Counted from the first letter of the stretch, positions 7,295 to 18,115 are shown. The stretch: 64,000 nt of DNA from an uncultured Gammaproteobacteria bacterium (GCA_902553145.1 CACDKD010000002.1:62001-126000); one strand, 5' to 3'. Numbers and translations: made by a program. Notes: generated by a model from the letters alone, not told the origin.

Positions 7295-9703
7295 TTACTT
7301 TTTAACTTCCACCGATCTATAGCATTCGATTTGATCACCAGCTTTTACATCATTATAGTTTTTAACTCCGATTCCACACTCGGTTCCAGATTTAACCTCA
7401 TTGACGTCATCTTTAAATCTTCTGAGAGATTCAAGTTCTCCTTCGTAAATCACAGTATTTTCTCTCAGAACTCTAATGGGGTTTGATCTGATTACTGTTC
7501 CATCAATGACTAAACAACCAGCAATCTTACCTAGTGATGGAGAATCAAATATATCCCTAACCTCTGCCAATCCGCATATTTCCTCTTTAATGACTGGCGC
7601 AGCTAGACCAGAAACCATGTTACTGATATCCTCAATTGTTTCATAAATGATACTGTAGTATTTAACCTCGATCGGAGTATCTTTCAGTAGCTTTCTCGCA
7701 GAATTATCAGCACGGACATTAAACCCAATAACAAATGAATCAGAGGCCTCTGCGAGATTTAAGTCTGACTCTGTTATTCCACCTATTGAGCTTGAAATGA
7801 TATCAATTTCAACTTCATCATTTGAGAGTTTTTGTAGTGAGTCTTTAATGGCTTCAGCGCTTCCTCTTACGTCAGCTTTGATCATTATAGAAATAACTTT
7901 TTTATCAGCATTTGATGAATCCATAAATGACTTCATTTTTTGAGCTTGTTTCTCATTAAGAGTATTTTTCTTTTTATTCTCTTTTCTTGAATCACTAATT
8001 TCCTTGGCTTGTCTTTCTGACTCAACTTGCCTGAGTTCATCTCCAGTATTAGGTGCTCCAGATAAACCGTAGACTTTGACTGGCATCGATGGTGTTGCTT
8101 CTGAAAGTTGCTCACCGTTTTCATTTAAGAGGATTCTTGCTCTCCCAAATTCTTCGCCAACAATGATTAAATCTCCTTTAGCTAATTTACCTTCACTAAT
8201 TAAGATCGTTGCAACTGCGCCTTTTCCGCTTTCAATTCCTGATTCAATTACACTTCCAATCGGTCTACCCTCAAATGGTGCAGTTAAGTCAAGGACTTCA
8301 GCTTGCAATAAAATTGATTCGAGTAAATCTTCAATACCTTCTCCGCTATGAGCAGAGACATTCACGAATAGAACATCACCGCCCAAATCTTCAGGTATGA
8401 CTTCAAGACCCATCAATTCATTCTTAACCTTTTCTGTGTTTGCTTCGGGTTTGTCTATTTTATTAATTGCTACGATAATCGGAACTCCGGCATTTCTTGC
8501 ATGTTCTATAGCCTCTTCTGTCTGAGGCTTGACTCCATCATCCGATGCGACAACTAGGATGACTATATCCGTTATATTTGCACCTCTTGATCGCATCTGT
8601 GAAAAAGCAGCATGACCTGGTGTGTCTAAGAATGTGATTTTTTGATTATTCACATCAATGGTATATGCACCGATGTGTTGTGTAATACCTCCTGCTTCAG
8701 CATCGGTAACTTTGGTTTTCCTGATGTAATCAAGCAGCGATGTTTTTCCATGATCAACATGTCCCATTATCGTGACAACAGGTGGTCTTTTAGCTGCCTC
8801 ATGTTCATTGATTTGCTCATCGAACACAGAATCCTCGATTGATCTTTCGTCCATAGGCAGTGCTTTGTGTCCCAATTCTTCAACAACCAATATGGCTGTA
8901 TCTTGATCGATATGATCATTGCCAGTTGCCATAATTCCTTGCCCAATCATTACAGAAATTACTTCACTGACTTTCATAGCAAGTTTTTGAGCAATTTCTT
9001 GTGGAGAAATAGAAGTAGGGATTTCAATGGTTTTTATAGCTACTTGGGTAGGCTTTTCAAATGTGTGTGATTGGTCAATTGATGATAAATTTACAGAGCG
9101 TTTGGGCTGTCTTTTCTTTCTTCTTTTTACATTGCCTTTAACATGAAGTTCTTTCATCTCAAAAGGATCGGATGTTTTTTCATGTTTTGTCTTTTTCCAT
9201 TTTTTCTTTTGTTGTTCCTTTGGAGGCTCATTTATAACCTGTGTCTCAGGGATAGCATCTGATACTGACTGTTGGCTAGTTGATTCAGTTATCATCTCTG
9301 CTTTTTCTTTATCTGCTTCTTCTTTGGCTATTTTCTCTTGAGCTTCTTTAGCACTTTTTTCACTTTCCTCAGCGGCTTTTGCTTCCTCGAGAAGGGAATC
9401 TTTATTGACGTACGTCGCCTTTTTCCTTATTTCAACGTTTACTGTTCTTGATGTGCCAAAGCCACCAGATAACTTTAGTTCACTTTGGGATCTTCTATTA
9501 ACTGTTAGTTTCTTTGGCGATTTTATTTCGGTCTTGGTCCCATGACTGCCTCTGAGATGATTAAGAAGCGTAAGTTTTTGTTCATTCGTAATAGTATCTG
9601 ATTCAGTAGAAACACTAATTCCTGCATCGTTGAGTTGAGAAATTAATTTCTCTGGTTTAATCTTCAGTGCAGTGGCTAATTTAGATACTGTTGTCATTGA
9701 CAT
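7295..9703 (-). CDS. infB: Translation initiation factor IF-2
   Basis: GTPase that delivers initiator tRNA to the 30S subunit and promotes subunit joining. The 802-aa protein has an N-terminal IF2N helix-rich part, a long charged linker (about 100-200), and a G domain with GHVDHGKTSLLDYI near residue 310, DTPG (G3) and NKID (G4). The C-terminal beta-barrel domains follow. The ATG at 9703 has AGGAA upstream, and an in-frame ATG two codons later is an alternative. It lies between nusA and rbfA in the classic operon. Confidence 0.97.
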   Translation of the reverse strand: MSMTTVSKLATALKIKPEKLISQLNDAGISVSTESDTITNEQKLTLLNHLRGSHGTKTEIKSPKKLTVNRRSQSELKLSGGFGTSRTVNVEIRKKATYVNKDSLLEEAKAAEESEKSAKEAQEKIAKEEADKEKAEMITESTSQQSVSDAIPETQVINEPPKEQQKKKWKKTKHEKTSDPFEMKELHVKGNVKRRKKRQPKRSVNLSSIDQSHTFEKPTQVAIKTIEIPTSISPQEIAQKLAMKVSEVISVMIGQGIMATGNDHIDQDTAILVVEELGHKALPMDERSIEDSVFDEQINEHEAAKRPPVVTIMGHVDHGKTSLLDYIRKTKVTDAEAGGITQHIGAYTIDVNNQKITFLDTPGHAAFSQMRSRGANITDIVILVVASDDGVKPQTEEAIEHARNAGVPIIVAINKIDKPEANTEKVKNELMGLEVIPEDLGGDVLFVNVSAHSGEGIEDLLESILLQAEVLDLTAPFEGRPIGSVIESGIESGKGAVATILISEGKLAKGDLIIVGEEFGRARILLNENGEQLSEATPSMPVKVYGLSGAPNTGDELRQVESERQAKEISDSRKENKKKNTLNEKQAQKMKSFMDSSNADKKVISIMIKADVRGSAEAIKDSLQKLSNDEVEIDIISSSIGGITESDLNLAEASDSFVIGFNVRADNSARKLLKDTPIEVKYYSIIYETIEDISNMVSGLAAPVIKEEICGLAEVRDIFDSPSLGKIAGCLVIDGTVIRSNPIRVLRENTVIYEGELESLRRFKDDVNEVKSGTECGIGVKNYNDVKAGDQIECYRSVEVKK

Positions 9704-9720
9704 AATAAATTCCTAATTAT

Positions 9721-11229
9721 TTAACTCTCTATTTTTCCCTCTTTGAACCAATCTTCTCTTGCTTCTAATATCATTGATGAAGCCATTTCCTCATCAATGC
9801 CATCAATCTCGATTAATTCATCAACTGATTGTTCTGCAAGAAGATTCTTAGTGTTGATACCTCCTCGAGCAAGTGAGTATGCTATTTCCTCAGAAACAGT
9901 TTTAAGCGCTAATAAATCATCTGATGGTCCGTGTTCTTCAAGGTTTTCCTCAGTGGATATAGCTTCTAGAAGGAGTTGATCTTGAGCCCTTTCTCTAAGT
10001 TCATTAACTAATGTTTCATCAAACCCGTCAATCTTCTGAAGTTCTGTCTCTGGAACATATGCAACTTGTTCAATTGTAGTGAAGCCTTCTTGGGCCAGCA
10101 ATACAGCGACATCATCTCCAACCGAAAGTGATTTAACAAATAAATCGGTTATTTTTTGGATCTCTTCATCATCTTTCTCTAATGCCTCTGTTTCACTGAG
10201 TACATTGAGCTTCCATTGAGTCAACTCACTAGCCAGTCTAATATTTTGACCGCCTTTACCAATGGCTTGAGATAATTTTGCTTCCTCAACTGCTATATCC
10301 ATGCTTTGATTCTCTTCGTCGACCACAATAGATACAACATTTGCCGGTGACATTGCATTAACGACAAACTGAGCAGTGTTCTCCGACCACAAGATAATAT
10401 CGATTCGTTCACCATTTAATTCATTTGAGACAGATTGTACGCGTGATCCTCGCATGCCAACACATGCTCCAACGGCATCGATTCTTTTGTCATCAGACCT
10501 AACAGCAATCTTAGCTCTTGACCCAGGGTCTCTTGAGGCTCCAACTATATTTATTAAGTTTTGATTAATCTCAGGAACTTCGATTTTAAACAGCTCAATT
10601 AAAAAACCAGGGCTCACTCTAGATAAGATGAGGGGTGGCCCTTTCAAGTCATCATTTATATCTTTTAGAAGAGCTTTGATTCTATCTTGTGGCCTGATAG
10701 CCTCTTTTGCGATGGATTCTCTTCTCGGAAGGAATGCTTCAGCATTGTTCCCAACATCAACATAAAAACCATTTCGATCAACTCTTTTAACTACTCCACT
10801 TAAAACTTCACCTAACCGGTCTTGGTATAGTTCAATAACTTTCTTTTTCTCAGCTTCTCTAACTTTTTGAACAATGACTTGTTTTGCTATTTGAGCACCA
10901 ATTCTACTATCCAGATCTACTGACTCTATTTCCTTATAGATGTATTCGCCTTCTTTAGCATCTTTATCGATATCAACTGCATCAAGCATTCTTAATTCAT
11001 AGTCGGGATCTTCCAGCTCTCTTGAGTCGTCTGCAAAAACCATCCATCTTTGGTATGTCTTGTAATCACCAGACTCTCGATCAATGATGACTTTCACATC
11101 CATATTTTCAGTGTATTTCTTCTTTGTAGTTGACTCCAATGCATTTTCAATGGCCTCAAAGATAACCTCTCTCTCAACATCTTTTGCTTCAGAGAGAGTT
11201 TCTACTACATTAATGATATCGGTGATCAT
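9721..11229 (-). CDS. nusA: Transcription termination/antitermination factor NusA
   Basis: RNA polymerase-associated factor that controls pausing, intrinsic termination and antitermination. The 502-aa protein has the N-terminal polymerase-binding domain, an S1 domain (about 135-200), two KH domains (the second with AIGKGGQNIRLAS) and two C-terminal helical repeats rich in acidic residues. AGAGG lies before the ATG at 11229. It sits between rimP and infB. In E. coli this operon is reported to be autoregulated by NusA, and a terminator hairpin lies between the initiator tRNA and rimP here. Confidence 0.97.
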   Translation of the reverse strand: MITDIINVVETLSEAKDVEREVIFEAIENALESTTKKKYTENMDVKVIIDRESGDYKTYQRWMVFADDSRELEDPDYELRMLDAVDIDKDAKEGEYIYKEIESVDLDSRIGAQIAKQVIVQKVREAEKKKVIELYQDRLGEVLSGVVKRVDRNGFYVDVGNNAEAFLPRRESIAKEAIRPQDRIKALLKDINDDLKGPPLILSRVSPGFLIELFKIEVPEINQNLINIVGASRDPGSRAKIAVRSDDKRIDAVGACVGMRGSRVQSVSNELNGERIDIILWSENTAQFVVNAMSPANVVSIVVDEENQSMDIAVEEAKLSQAIGKGGQNIRLASELTQWKLNVLSETEALEKDDEEIQKITDLFVKSLSVGDDVAVLLAQEGFTTIEQVAYVPETELQKIDGFDETLVNELRERAQDQLLLEAISTEENLEEHGPSDDLLALKTVSEEIAYSLARGGINTKNLLAEQSVDELIEIDGIDEEMASSMILEAREDWFKEGKIES

Positions 11230-11243
11230 CTAATTTTACCTCT

Positions 11244-11696
11244 TTAGTTAAATTGTGGAACAATTCGACAAATGTCGATTTTATCTATTGGGATCTCAAA
11301 CACTTGATCATCTTCCAATATGATCAAGTCCCCTTTTCGTTCAGTAAGCAATCCTTTGAAGTTCTTACGATCATTTAATTTATCTTTTAATTTGATCTTA
11401 ATTGTCTTGCCAATAAATCGATCATAATCTTCTTTATTAATCAATTTCCTATCAAGACCTGGAGATGAAACTTCCAATTCATAACTCTCAGGATCAATAA
11501 AGTCATCAATAATCACTTCGGCTGTTTTTGACACCGAAACGCAATCATCAATACCTATGCCATTATCATGATCAATGAAAAGTATCATCTTAAGTCCTTT
11601 TCTAAGACTATGTTGCTGGATTTCAATCAATTCATATCCTTTTTTTTCTATTTGCTCACGCAAAGTATCTTCTAAATTTTTTCTTTCTTCGTCCAT
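11244..11696 (-). CDS. rimP: Ribosome maturation factor RimP
   Basis: Needed for 30S assembly around S12 and S19. I chose the ATG at 11696 (150 aa, MDEERKNLEDTLREQIEKKG). The longer frame from 11735 would translate through the tRNA terminator hairpin. The motif LEVSSPGLDRKL is the family hallmark, followed by the C-terminal Sm-like barrel. It is the first protein gene after tRNA-fMet, matching E. coli metY-rimP-nusA. The ribosome site is weak (AGG four nt upstream). Confidence 0.93.
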   Translation of the reverse strand: MDEERKNLEDTLREQIEKKGYELIEIQQHSLRKGLKMILFIDHDNGIGIDDCVSVSKTAEVIIDDFIDPESYELEVSSPGLDRKLINKEDYDRFIGKTIKIKLKDKLNDRKNFKGLLTERKGDLIILEDDQVFEIPIDKIDICRIVPQFN

Positions 11697-11707
11697 GCCT
11701 AAATAAT

Positions 11708-11729
11708 AAAAAAGCCCCAGATGGGGCCT
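11708..11729 (-). terminator. Intrinsic terminator between tRNA-fMet and rimP
   Basis: On the minus strand AGGCCCC-ATCT-GGGGCTT forms a G+C-rich stem with a 4-nt loop, followed by a run of T. It starts 10 nt after the CCA end of the initiator tRNA and ends 12 nt before the rimP ATG. There is no room for a separate promoter, so rimP-nusA-infB transcription must read through it. This is a plausible control point. Confidence 0.75.
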
Positions 11730-11739
11730 AACCAAAAAA

Positions 11740-11816
<77 letters not shown>

Positions 11817-11829
11817 TCTGTTGAGGAAG

Positions 11830-11858
11830 ATACTAATCTTTTTTAATTAATCTATCAA
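11830..11858 (-). promoter_or_regulatory. Candidate promoter for tRNA-fMet and the rimP-pnp operon
   Basis: On the minus strand TTGATA (11853-11858) and TAGTAT (11830-11835) are separated by 17 bp, with the tRNA 5' end 13 bp further on. The -35 box overlaps the last codons of nuoN. Confidence 0.45.
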
Positions 11859-13280
11859 TAAAAATGAGGAAATTATACTGCGTATATATTGAATGATTGG
11901 ATTGGGATAAAGCCCTATCAAAAGAAGCATAGCCGATACCATTATGCTTGTTATGGATTGTGCATTTAAGATCCCATTATTTCCTATCGCTTGATCGTTA
12001 TTTTCAAAATACATAAACCACACAACTCTTAAATAATAATATGCAGCGATGACAGACATGATTATGCCAATTAAAGCAAACCAAATCATGCCATTGTTAA
12101 CCAATTCAGAGAGCACTATCCATTTTGCATAAAATCCTATGAATGGCGGTATTCCCACCATGCTAAACATACAAAATAAAAGCATGAAAGCTATCAATGG
12201 ATGTGACTTACTTAGACCTTTTAGGTCGCCTAATTCTATGTGTTGATGATCTTCTGATGCTATTGATTCAATGAGTGCAAAGGCTGCGATTGTCATAATG
12301 AGATACATGATTAAATATGTCATTGATGCACCGATGCCATCAGTATTCACAATTGAGAATGATAATAGGATAAAACCTATGTGGCCGATTGCCGAGTAAG
12401 CCAGCATTCTTCTAAAATTCATTTGTACCAATGCAATCAGATTTCCAATGATTATAGATAAGAGACCAGCTGATAGAATTAAGATTGACCAAAAGTCACT
12501 CATGGTATTCATCGAATCTAAGAATAATCGGGAGATCAACGCAAAGGCTCCAATCTTGGGAACCGAAGAAATATAAATTGCTGCAGTGGTATTAGAACCT
12601 TGGTAAGAGTCAGGAACCCAACTATGGAAGGGAAAAGCACCAAATTTAAATATAATTCCGCATGCCATAAAAGCCACAGCAATTCTCATTTCCAGTGTAT
12701 CCAAGAGTATCGAGTCCTTTATTAGATCGAGTGACAATGTTCCAGTGACACCATAAAGTATTGATACGCCATAGAGAAATATTGCGGAAGCTATGGCGCC
12801 AAGTATAAAAAACTTCATGGCTGATTCAGTTGCTTCAATGGAATTTCTATTTGAGGCAACTATCCCGTACATTGATAAAGTTAAGGTTTCAAGTCCAAGG
12901 TAAATAGTCAATAGATTGTGGGCAGAACAAAGGATCATCACGCCCAATGTTGCAAATAATTGAATAAGAAAAATCTCATTTTTAATGTTTTGTTTTGATT
13001 TAAAAGATCCCAGGTGGACCAATATCGCTGCAATCAGTGCAATGATTTTTAGATTCGTCCCAAAAGCATCAATGACATAATGTCCATCAAAAATATTGCT
13101 ATCCGGAAGTTCTAAACTGACAAAAGAAAGAAATAATGCAAAAGACAAAAAGAATAAGACCAGTGAATGTATAAGCGTAACTGAGGCATTTCTTAACAAG
13201 CTGTTGACTAGTATTACGATGCAAATAGCAACGGCAATAGTGACTTCTGGCAATATTGATCCGATGATATTAAAAGTCAT
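11847..13280 (-). CDS. nuoN: NADH-quinone oxidoreductase subunit N
   Basis: Antiporter-like membrane subunit of respiratory complex I, part of the proton-pumping arm. The 477-aa protein has about 13-14 predicted membrane helices. It carries the conserved loop motif HSWVPDSYQGSNTTAAIY near residue 225 and a Glu in the YLGLETLTLSMY helix near 130. Its start overlaps the nuoM stop (ATGA). It is the last gene of the nuo operon, and only 30 bp separate it from tRNA-fMet. Confidence 0.96.
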   Translation of the reverse strand: MTFNIIGSILPEVTIAVAICIVILVNSLLRNASVTLIHSLVLFFLSFALFLSFVSLELPDSNIFDGHYVIDAFGTNLKIIALIAAILVHLGSFKSKQNIKNEIFLIQLFATLGVMILCSAHNLLTIYLGLETLTLSMYGIVASNRNSIEATESAMKFFILGAIASAIFLYGVSILYGVTGTLSLDLIKDSILLDTLEMRIAVAFMACGIIFKFGAFPFHSWVPDSYQGSNTTAAIYISSVPKIGAFALISRLFLDSMNTMSDFWSILILSAGLLSIIIGNLIALVQMNFRRMLAYSAIGHIGFILLSFSIVNTDGIGASMTYLIMYLIMTIAAFALIESIASEDHQHIELGDLKGLSKSHPLIAFMLLFCMFSMVGIPPFIGFYAKWIVLSELVNNGMIWFALIGIIMSVIAAYYYLRVVWFMYFENNDQAIGNNGILNAQSITSIMVSAMLLLIGLYPNPIIQYIRSIISSFLLID

Positions 13281-14776
13281 AAGCCTACTCCTGCAAAGAC
13301 AAGCTGAGAAAGATCATTGAGAGTAATATACATCAGCTTCATCAATGGCTCTGGGTAAACACCCAAAGCCAAAACCATGAATGCAAGGATTATAAGCGAA
13401 ATAAATTCGACGGCAGTAGTATCTTGAACATTGCTGATTTTTTCGTTGGTGATTGATCCAAAAATAACTCGTTTAATCATCCATAGCGTGTATGCAGCAC
13501 CAATGACTAATGTCGTGCCAGATAGTAATGCAATCCAGAAGTTGACTTTCAAACTGGCGAGAATGATCAATACCTCACCAACAAAACCCGAAGTTCCAGG
13601 CAATGCGGCATTCGCTAGAGCAAAAAAGACCATTAGACCAGCAAAACGTGGCATCGCCAATGCAACGCCGCCATAATCATTTATTTCTCTACTGTGTATG
13701 CGGTCATACATTACACCAATGCATAGAAACAAAGCGCCAGATATCAATCCATGTGAAATCATCTGTATCATTGCTCCACTGATGGCTATATTCATATTCT
13801 CTATTGAGGCATTTTCGTGATTAAGAAACACAACAAAAGTACCGAGTGTTACAAAGCCCATATGAGCGACGGATGAATAAGCGATCAGTTTTTTCATGTC
13901 TGTTTGCGATAAAGCAACCATGCCAATATAAATAATAGCGATCAGGGACAAGACAACCATAAGCATGGATAACTCATTGGATGCGGCTGGTGTGATCGGC
14001 AAGCTGAATCTCAGTAAACCATAGCCTCCCATTTTAAGGAGGATTGCTGCAAGAATTACGGATCCGCCAGTAGGTGCTTCAACGTGTGCATCCGGCAACC
14101 ATGTATGCACTGGCCACATTGGAATTTTGACGGCGAATGCGAATAAAAATGCTAAAAATATCAAGATCTGTTCCATTCTGGATAGATCGAGATTGTAAAA
14201 ATCAAAGATCGAATAAGATCCAGTGCTTATATAGAGATAGATGATTGCGATCAGCATAAAAACTGAGCCAAGAAAGGTGTATAAAAAGAACTTTATGGTT
14301 GCATACACGCGATTCTCTCCGCCCCAGATTCCTATGATGATAAACATTGGAATCAGCATTGCTTCCCAGAAAACATAAAATAAGAAAGCGTCCAGTGAAC
14401 TGAATACGCCTATCATTAAACCTTCTAATATCATGAAAGAAGCCAAGTATTGGTGAAGATTGATTTTATTTGAGGTTCTGGCAGTTAATATAACGATGGG
14501 TGTAATAAATGTCGTGAGAAGGATAAGTGGGAAAGAAATCCCATCAATGCCGAGATGATAATTTATATTGAATCGTTCTATCCATGGAGCAATCAGTTCA
14601 AATTGAATGCCGACTTGATCAGTCTTAAACATTGATAAAGCATACATACTCATACCAAATACAAGCAATGATGTAGTTAACGATAACCAGTAGGAAAGTG
14701 ATGTGGCATTTTTCCCAATCAACAATAAGATCAGTCCGACTATGACAGGTGACCAAATCATCAAATCAAGAATCAT
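13277..14776 (-). CDS. nuoM: NADH-quinone oxidoreductase subunit M
   Basis: Antiporter-like proton-channel subunit of complex I. I chose the ATG at 14776 (499 aa), which overlaps the nuoL stop as ATGA; a frame to 14806 adds ten residues inside nuoL. The essential Glu is in VFWEAMLIPMF near residue 145, and the broken-helix Lys/His loop HTWLPDAHVEAPTGG lies near 230. It has many hydrophobic helices and a normal family length. Confidence 0.96.
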   Translation of the reverse strand: MILDLMIWSPVIVGLILLLIGKNATSLSYWLSLTTSLLVFGMSMYALSMFKTDQVGIQFELIAPWIERFNINYHLGIDGISFPLILLTTFITPIVILTARTSNKINLHQYLASFMILEGLMIGVFSSLDAFLFYVFWEAMLIPMFIIIGIWGGENRVYATIKFFLYTFLGSVFMLIAIIYLYISTGSYSIFDFYNLDLSRMEQILIFLAFLFAFAVKIPMWPVHTWLPDAHVEAPTGGSVILAAILLKMGGYGLLRFSLPITPAASNELSMLMVVLSLIAIIYIGMVALSQTDMKKLIAYSSVAHMGFVTLGTFVVFLNHENASIENMNIAISGAMIQMISHGLISGALFLCIGVMYDRIHSREINDYGGVALAMPRFAGLMVFFALANAALPGTSGFVGEVLIILASLKVNFWIALLSGTTLVIGAAYTLWMIKRVIFGSITNEKISNVQDTTAVEFISLIILAFMVLALGVYPEPLMKLMYITLNDLSQLVFAGVGL

Positions 14777-16722
14777 GACGAAACTCCCGAATTCAATATT
14801 GTCCATCCCAAAAATATTGCCAACCCAAGAATCATCATAAGGGCGTAATGGTAAATATAGCCTGATTGGATGACTTTAATGCGATTCGCAATATTCCCAA
14901 TTCTGTATGCTGTTCCATTGACAATCCAATTATCAATCGTTTTTACATCACCTATCGTCCATAAAAGATGGCCAATATTCCGAGCTTTTTTAGCGAATAC
15001 ATTTTCATATAGCTCGTCAAAGTAATATTTGTTATCTAAAATGCGAAAAATGAAAGAAGACTCAAGAGATTTGTTTTCAAGAATGCTCGGTTTGTAGATA
15101 TATAAAACGTATGCAGTAAAGACCCCAAATACTGCAATGTATATCACCGGACTAGAAAATGCGTGTACCAGAAAGCCGAGAGCAGTTGTAAATTCATATC
15201 CAAAAATCTGATATGCATCGGGTTGTGAGATGCTATTAGCAAAATAAGAGCCGAACACCATTGGACCCACCGTGGGCCATGCAACAATTGCAGACGGAAT
15301 TGCCAATAAGATCAAAGGAAGAGTAATAGATAGTGGTGACTCTTTAACATCTTGATGATGGTCATCCTGAGCTCCATGAAATACCTTGAAAAAGAGCCTG
15401 AATGTATACAATGCTGTAATGAATACTCCTATCAAAACAGACGCATATGCATATCCAGATCCAAGGATATCAGCATGTCCTATGGCTTCTATCAAAGCAT
15501 CCTTCGAGAAAAACCCAGAGAATCCAGGAAAGCCAATTAATGCCAAAGATCCGATCAAAGATGTCAAATATGTAATCGGCAATTTAGTCCTTAATCCGCC
15601 CATTTTCCTTATGTCTTGTTCGTGATGCAAAGCTACGATGACCGACCCAGCTGCAAGAAACAACAAGGCTTTAAAAAAAGCATGAGTCATCAAATGAAAC
15701 AAGCTAACCGAGTAAGCAGAAACACCGGCAGCAGCAACCATGTATCCCAGTTGAGAGAGCGTTGAATAAGCAATGACTCTCTTAATATCATTTTGCACAA
15801 GGCCCAGGATGCCAGTGAATAGTGCAGTAGAAGCACCGATGATGAGAACAAATGAAAGCGCTGTCGTTGATAGCTGAAACAATGGAGACATCCTTGCAAG
15901 TAAAAATACACCTGCAGTAACCATGGTTGCAGCATGTATCAGTGCAGATATTGGCGTCGGTCCTTCCATTGAATCTGGCAGCCATACATGAAGTGGCATT
16001 TGAGCCGACTTACCCATGGCTCCTCCAAATAATAAAATACAAGCTGCCGTTAAAGCAGAAACGGACCATGCATCGCTCAAGTATAGTTCTGTTTGTGCAA
16101 TATTTTGTGATTGCGAAAATACAGCATAGTAATCCAGTGATCCAATGATAGAAAAAATAATTCCAATGCCTAGAATTAAAGATAAGTCCCCTACTCTATT
16201 AACAATAAAAGCTTTTAGATTCGCTTTTATTGCAGATTCTTTGGTGAACCAAAAGCCAATTAGAAGATAAGACATCACTCCCACAGCTTCCCAACCAAAG
16301 AATAATTGCAGGAAGTTATTTGACATCACGAGGCTCAGCATTGAGAAGGTAAAGAGACTGATGTATGAGAAAAAACGATGATAACCAGGATCATCGTGCA
16401 TATAACCGATTGTATAGACATGAACCATCAATGAGACAAAGGTCACAACAACCATCATGCTGGCTGTTAGATTATCTATGAGAATACCTATATGAAAAGA
16501 CATATTTCCAATATCCAGCCAAGTATATATATTCTGGTTGAGGACAGCAGATGACTCCCAGATATCGAGAGCAATGATGATCGACAAAGCAAAAGATATA
16601 GTCACGCCCAATATGGTGACAACATTAACGAAGATTTTTCCGAGTAGTTTTCCAAGAAACGCAGCCAATACTCCACCAATTAAAGGTGATAAAAGTGCGA
16701 TAAGACTGTATTCAAGAATCAT
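14773..16722 (-). CDS. nuoL: NADH-quinone oxidoreductase subunit L
   Basis: The distal antiporter-like subunit of complex I, which carries the long lateral helix. The 649-aa protein has FGWEAVGVMSYLLIGFW near residue 145 with the essential Glu, and HVWLPDSMEGPTPISALIHAATM near 245. The C-terminal region contains the amphipathic lateral helix and a final anchor. It follows nuoK after 2 bp. Confidence 0.97.
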   Translation of the reverse strand: MILEYSLIALLSPLIGGVLAAFLGKLLGKIFVNVVTILGVTISFALSIIIALDIWESSAVLNQNIYTWLDIGNMSFHIGILIDNLTASMMVVVTFVSLMVHVYTIGYMHDDPGYHRFFSYISLFTFSMLSLVMSNNFLQLFFGWEAVGVMSYLLIGFWFTKESAIKANLKAFIVNRVGDLSLILGIGIIFSIIGSLDYYAVFSQSQNIAQTELYLSDAWSVSALTAACILLFGGAMGKSAQMPLHVWLPDSMEGPTPISALIHAATMVTAGVFLLARMSPLFQLSTTALSFVLIIGASTALFTGILGLVQNDIKRVIAYSTLSQLGYMVAAAGVSAYSVSLFHLMTHAFFKALLFLAAGSVIVALHHEQDIRKMGGLRTKLPITYLTSLIGSLALIGFPGFSGFFSKDALIEAIGHADILGSGYAYASVLIGVFITALYTFRLFFKVFHGAQDDHHQDVKESPLSITLPLILLAIPSAIVAWPTVGPMVFGSYFANSISQPDAYQIFGYEFTTALGFLVHAFSSPVIYIAVFGVFTAYVLYIYKPSILENKSLESSFIFRILDNKYYFDELYENVFAKKARNIGHLLWTIGDVKTIDNWIVNGTAYRIGNIANRIKVIQSGYIYHYALMMILGLAIFLGWTILNSGVSS

Positions 16723-16724
16723 GT

Positions 16725-17030
16725 TTAATTTCTCAATTTATTCAGATCGCCAACAGATATTGATTTCTTGTTTCGATATAAAGCAACTAGGATTGCAAGA
16801 CCGATTGCTGCCTCAGCAGCTGCAACGGTAAGGATAAAGAAAACAAATATCTGTCCAGCTAAGTCTTGCATGAAATGGGAAAATGCTATGAAATTAAAGT
16901 TTACAGATATCAATAATAACTCCGTACACATCATGACAATGATGATGTTTTTTCGATTGATGACAATGCCAGTTATGCCGATTGAGAATATGATCGCAGA
17001 CAAGGTTAGGTATGATTGCAAGCTAAGCAT
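16725..17030 (-). CDS. nuoK: NADH-quinone oxidoreductase subunit K
   Basis: Small membrane subunit of complex I with three helices, which forms part of the fourth proton channel. The 101-aa protein has Glu36 in [12 protein letters not shown] and Glu72 in [13 protein letters not shown], matching the buried conserved glutamates. It shares one base with the nuoJ stop. Confidence 0.96.
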   Translation of the reverse strand: MLSLQSYLTLSAIIFSIGITGIVINRKNIIIVMMCTELLLISVNFNFIAFSHFMQDLAGQIFVFFILTVAAAEAAIGLAILVALYRNKKSISVGDLNKLRN

Positions 17031-17629
17031 CAGTTTCCACCTCTTTTAATGTCAACCATCCTCACTCTTTGTTTTGGATCGGCAGCGATTTGATCGCTTG
17101 CTATTTGTTTCTTAACATTTTTTCTTGTTCGGAGTGTTAGAGATATTGAAACAATAATCGCTAAAAGCAGAATGAAGCCAGCAATTTCAAAAGAAAGAAT
17201 GTATTTTGTGAATAATTCCGTTCCCAATAGCAGCGTATTATCGACAGATAAAGATGAGTTTGAGATAGACTCCAATCCAGAGAACTGATCGGATTGAATC
17301 CAATATAATGCTATCAATTCTGCAGCTATAACCAAGCCCAAAAAGATAGCAATCGGTGCTATTTTAGTAAAACCGGATTTTTCTTCTTCCTGATGAATAT
17401 TTAGCATCATGATGACAAACAAAAATAAGACCATTACAGCACCGACATAGACAAGCACAAGAACTATTGCCAAGAACTCTGCTTCAAGCAATAACCAAAG
17501 CATTCCCGTTGTAATGAATGCCAAAATAAGGGATACAGCGGAGTAGACTGGATTCTTGAAAAGGATCACACCCAAGGAAGCACAAATGAGTATGGAGGCA
17601 AATATATAAAATATGATCTCCAACAGCAC
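17030..17629 (-). CDS. nuoJ: NADH-quinone oxidoreductase subunit J
   Basis: Membrane subunit of complex I with five helices. The pi-bulge region of helix 3 is recognisable as [19 protein letters not shown]. At 199 aa it is a normal length, with a charged C-terminal tail. The start is GTG at 17629, directly after the nuoI stop at 17630, which suggests translational coupling. Confidence 0.95.
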   Translation of the reverse strand: MLLEIIFYIFASILICASLGVILFKNPVYSAVSLILAFITTGMLWLLLEAEFLAIVLVLVYVGAVMVLFLFVIMMLNIHQEEEKSGFTKIAPIAIFLGLVIAAELIALYWIQSDQFSGLESISNSSLSVDNTLLLGTELFTKYILSFEIAGFILLLAIIVSISLTLRTRKNVKKQIASDQIAADPKQRVRMVDIKRGGN

Positions 17630-18115
17630 TTATCTATACCTCGAGTCTTTCTTTTTGTTTTCAATTGTTTGATCTCGATATTGATCGCCGGTTGCAAGCA
17701 GCATCTCTTTTGTTTGAATTCTCTGCTGATTTTCCGTCATGTGGTATTCGAAAATATTTGTCTCAACAATAGAATCAACGGGACAAGCTTCTTCACAAAA
17801 TCCACAGTAAATGCATTTGAATGCATCGATGTCAAACTTAACGGTTCTTCTAGAACCGTCCGACCTTTCTTCAGATTCAATTGTAATTGCTTGTGCTGGG
17901 CAAACAGCAGAACAGAGTTTACATGCAATGCATCGTTCTTCGCCATTATCATATCTCATCAGAGCCAGCTTTCCTCTGAATCTTGGAGAAAGAGGTGTTT
18001 TCACTTCTGGGTATTGAACGGTTACTTTGCGTCGAAAAAAAGCTTTGAGTGTAACAATGAAGCCTTTTATGAAATCTATTAGTGTCAGTTTCTTAATAAG
18101 TTGAATGATTTTCAT
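17630..18115 (-). CDS. nuoI: NADH-quinone oxidoreductase subunit I
   Basis: Carries the two tetranuclear iron-sulfur clusters N6a and N6b of the complex I peripheral arm. The 161-aa protein contains [16 protein letters not shown] and [16 protein letters not shown], the two ferredoxin motifs. I chose the ATG at 18115, which overlaps the nuoH stop as TGATG; a longer frame to 18157 reads back into nuoH. Confidence 0.96.
   Translation of the reverse strand: MKIIQLIKKLTLIDFIKGFIVTLKAFFRRKVTVQYPEVKTPLSPRFRGKLALMRYDNGEERCIACKLCSAVCPAQAITIESEERSDGSRRTVKFDIDAFKCIYCGFCEEACPVDSIVETNIFEYHMTENQQRIQTKEMLLATGDQYRDQTIENKKKDSRYR

Noticed and set aside
7223-7486. Plus-strand frame over the rbfA-infB junction
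   Set aside because: It is antisense to two well-supported genes and has no recognisable motif.
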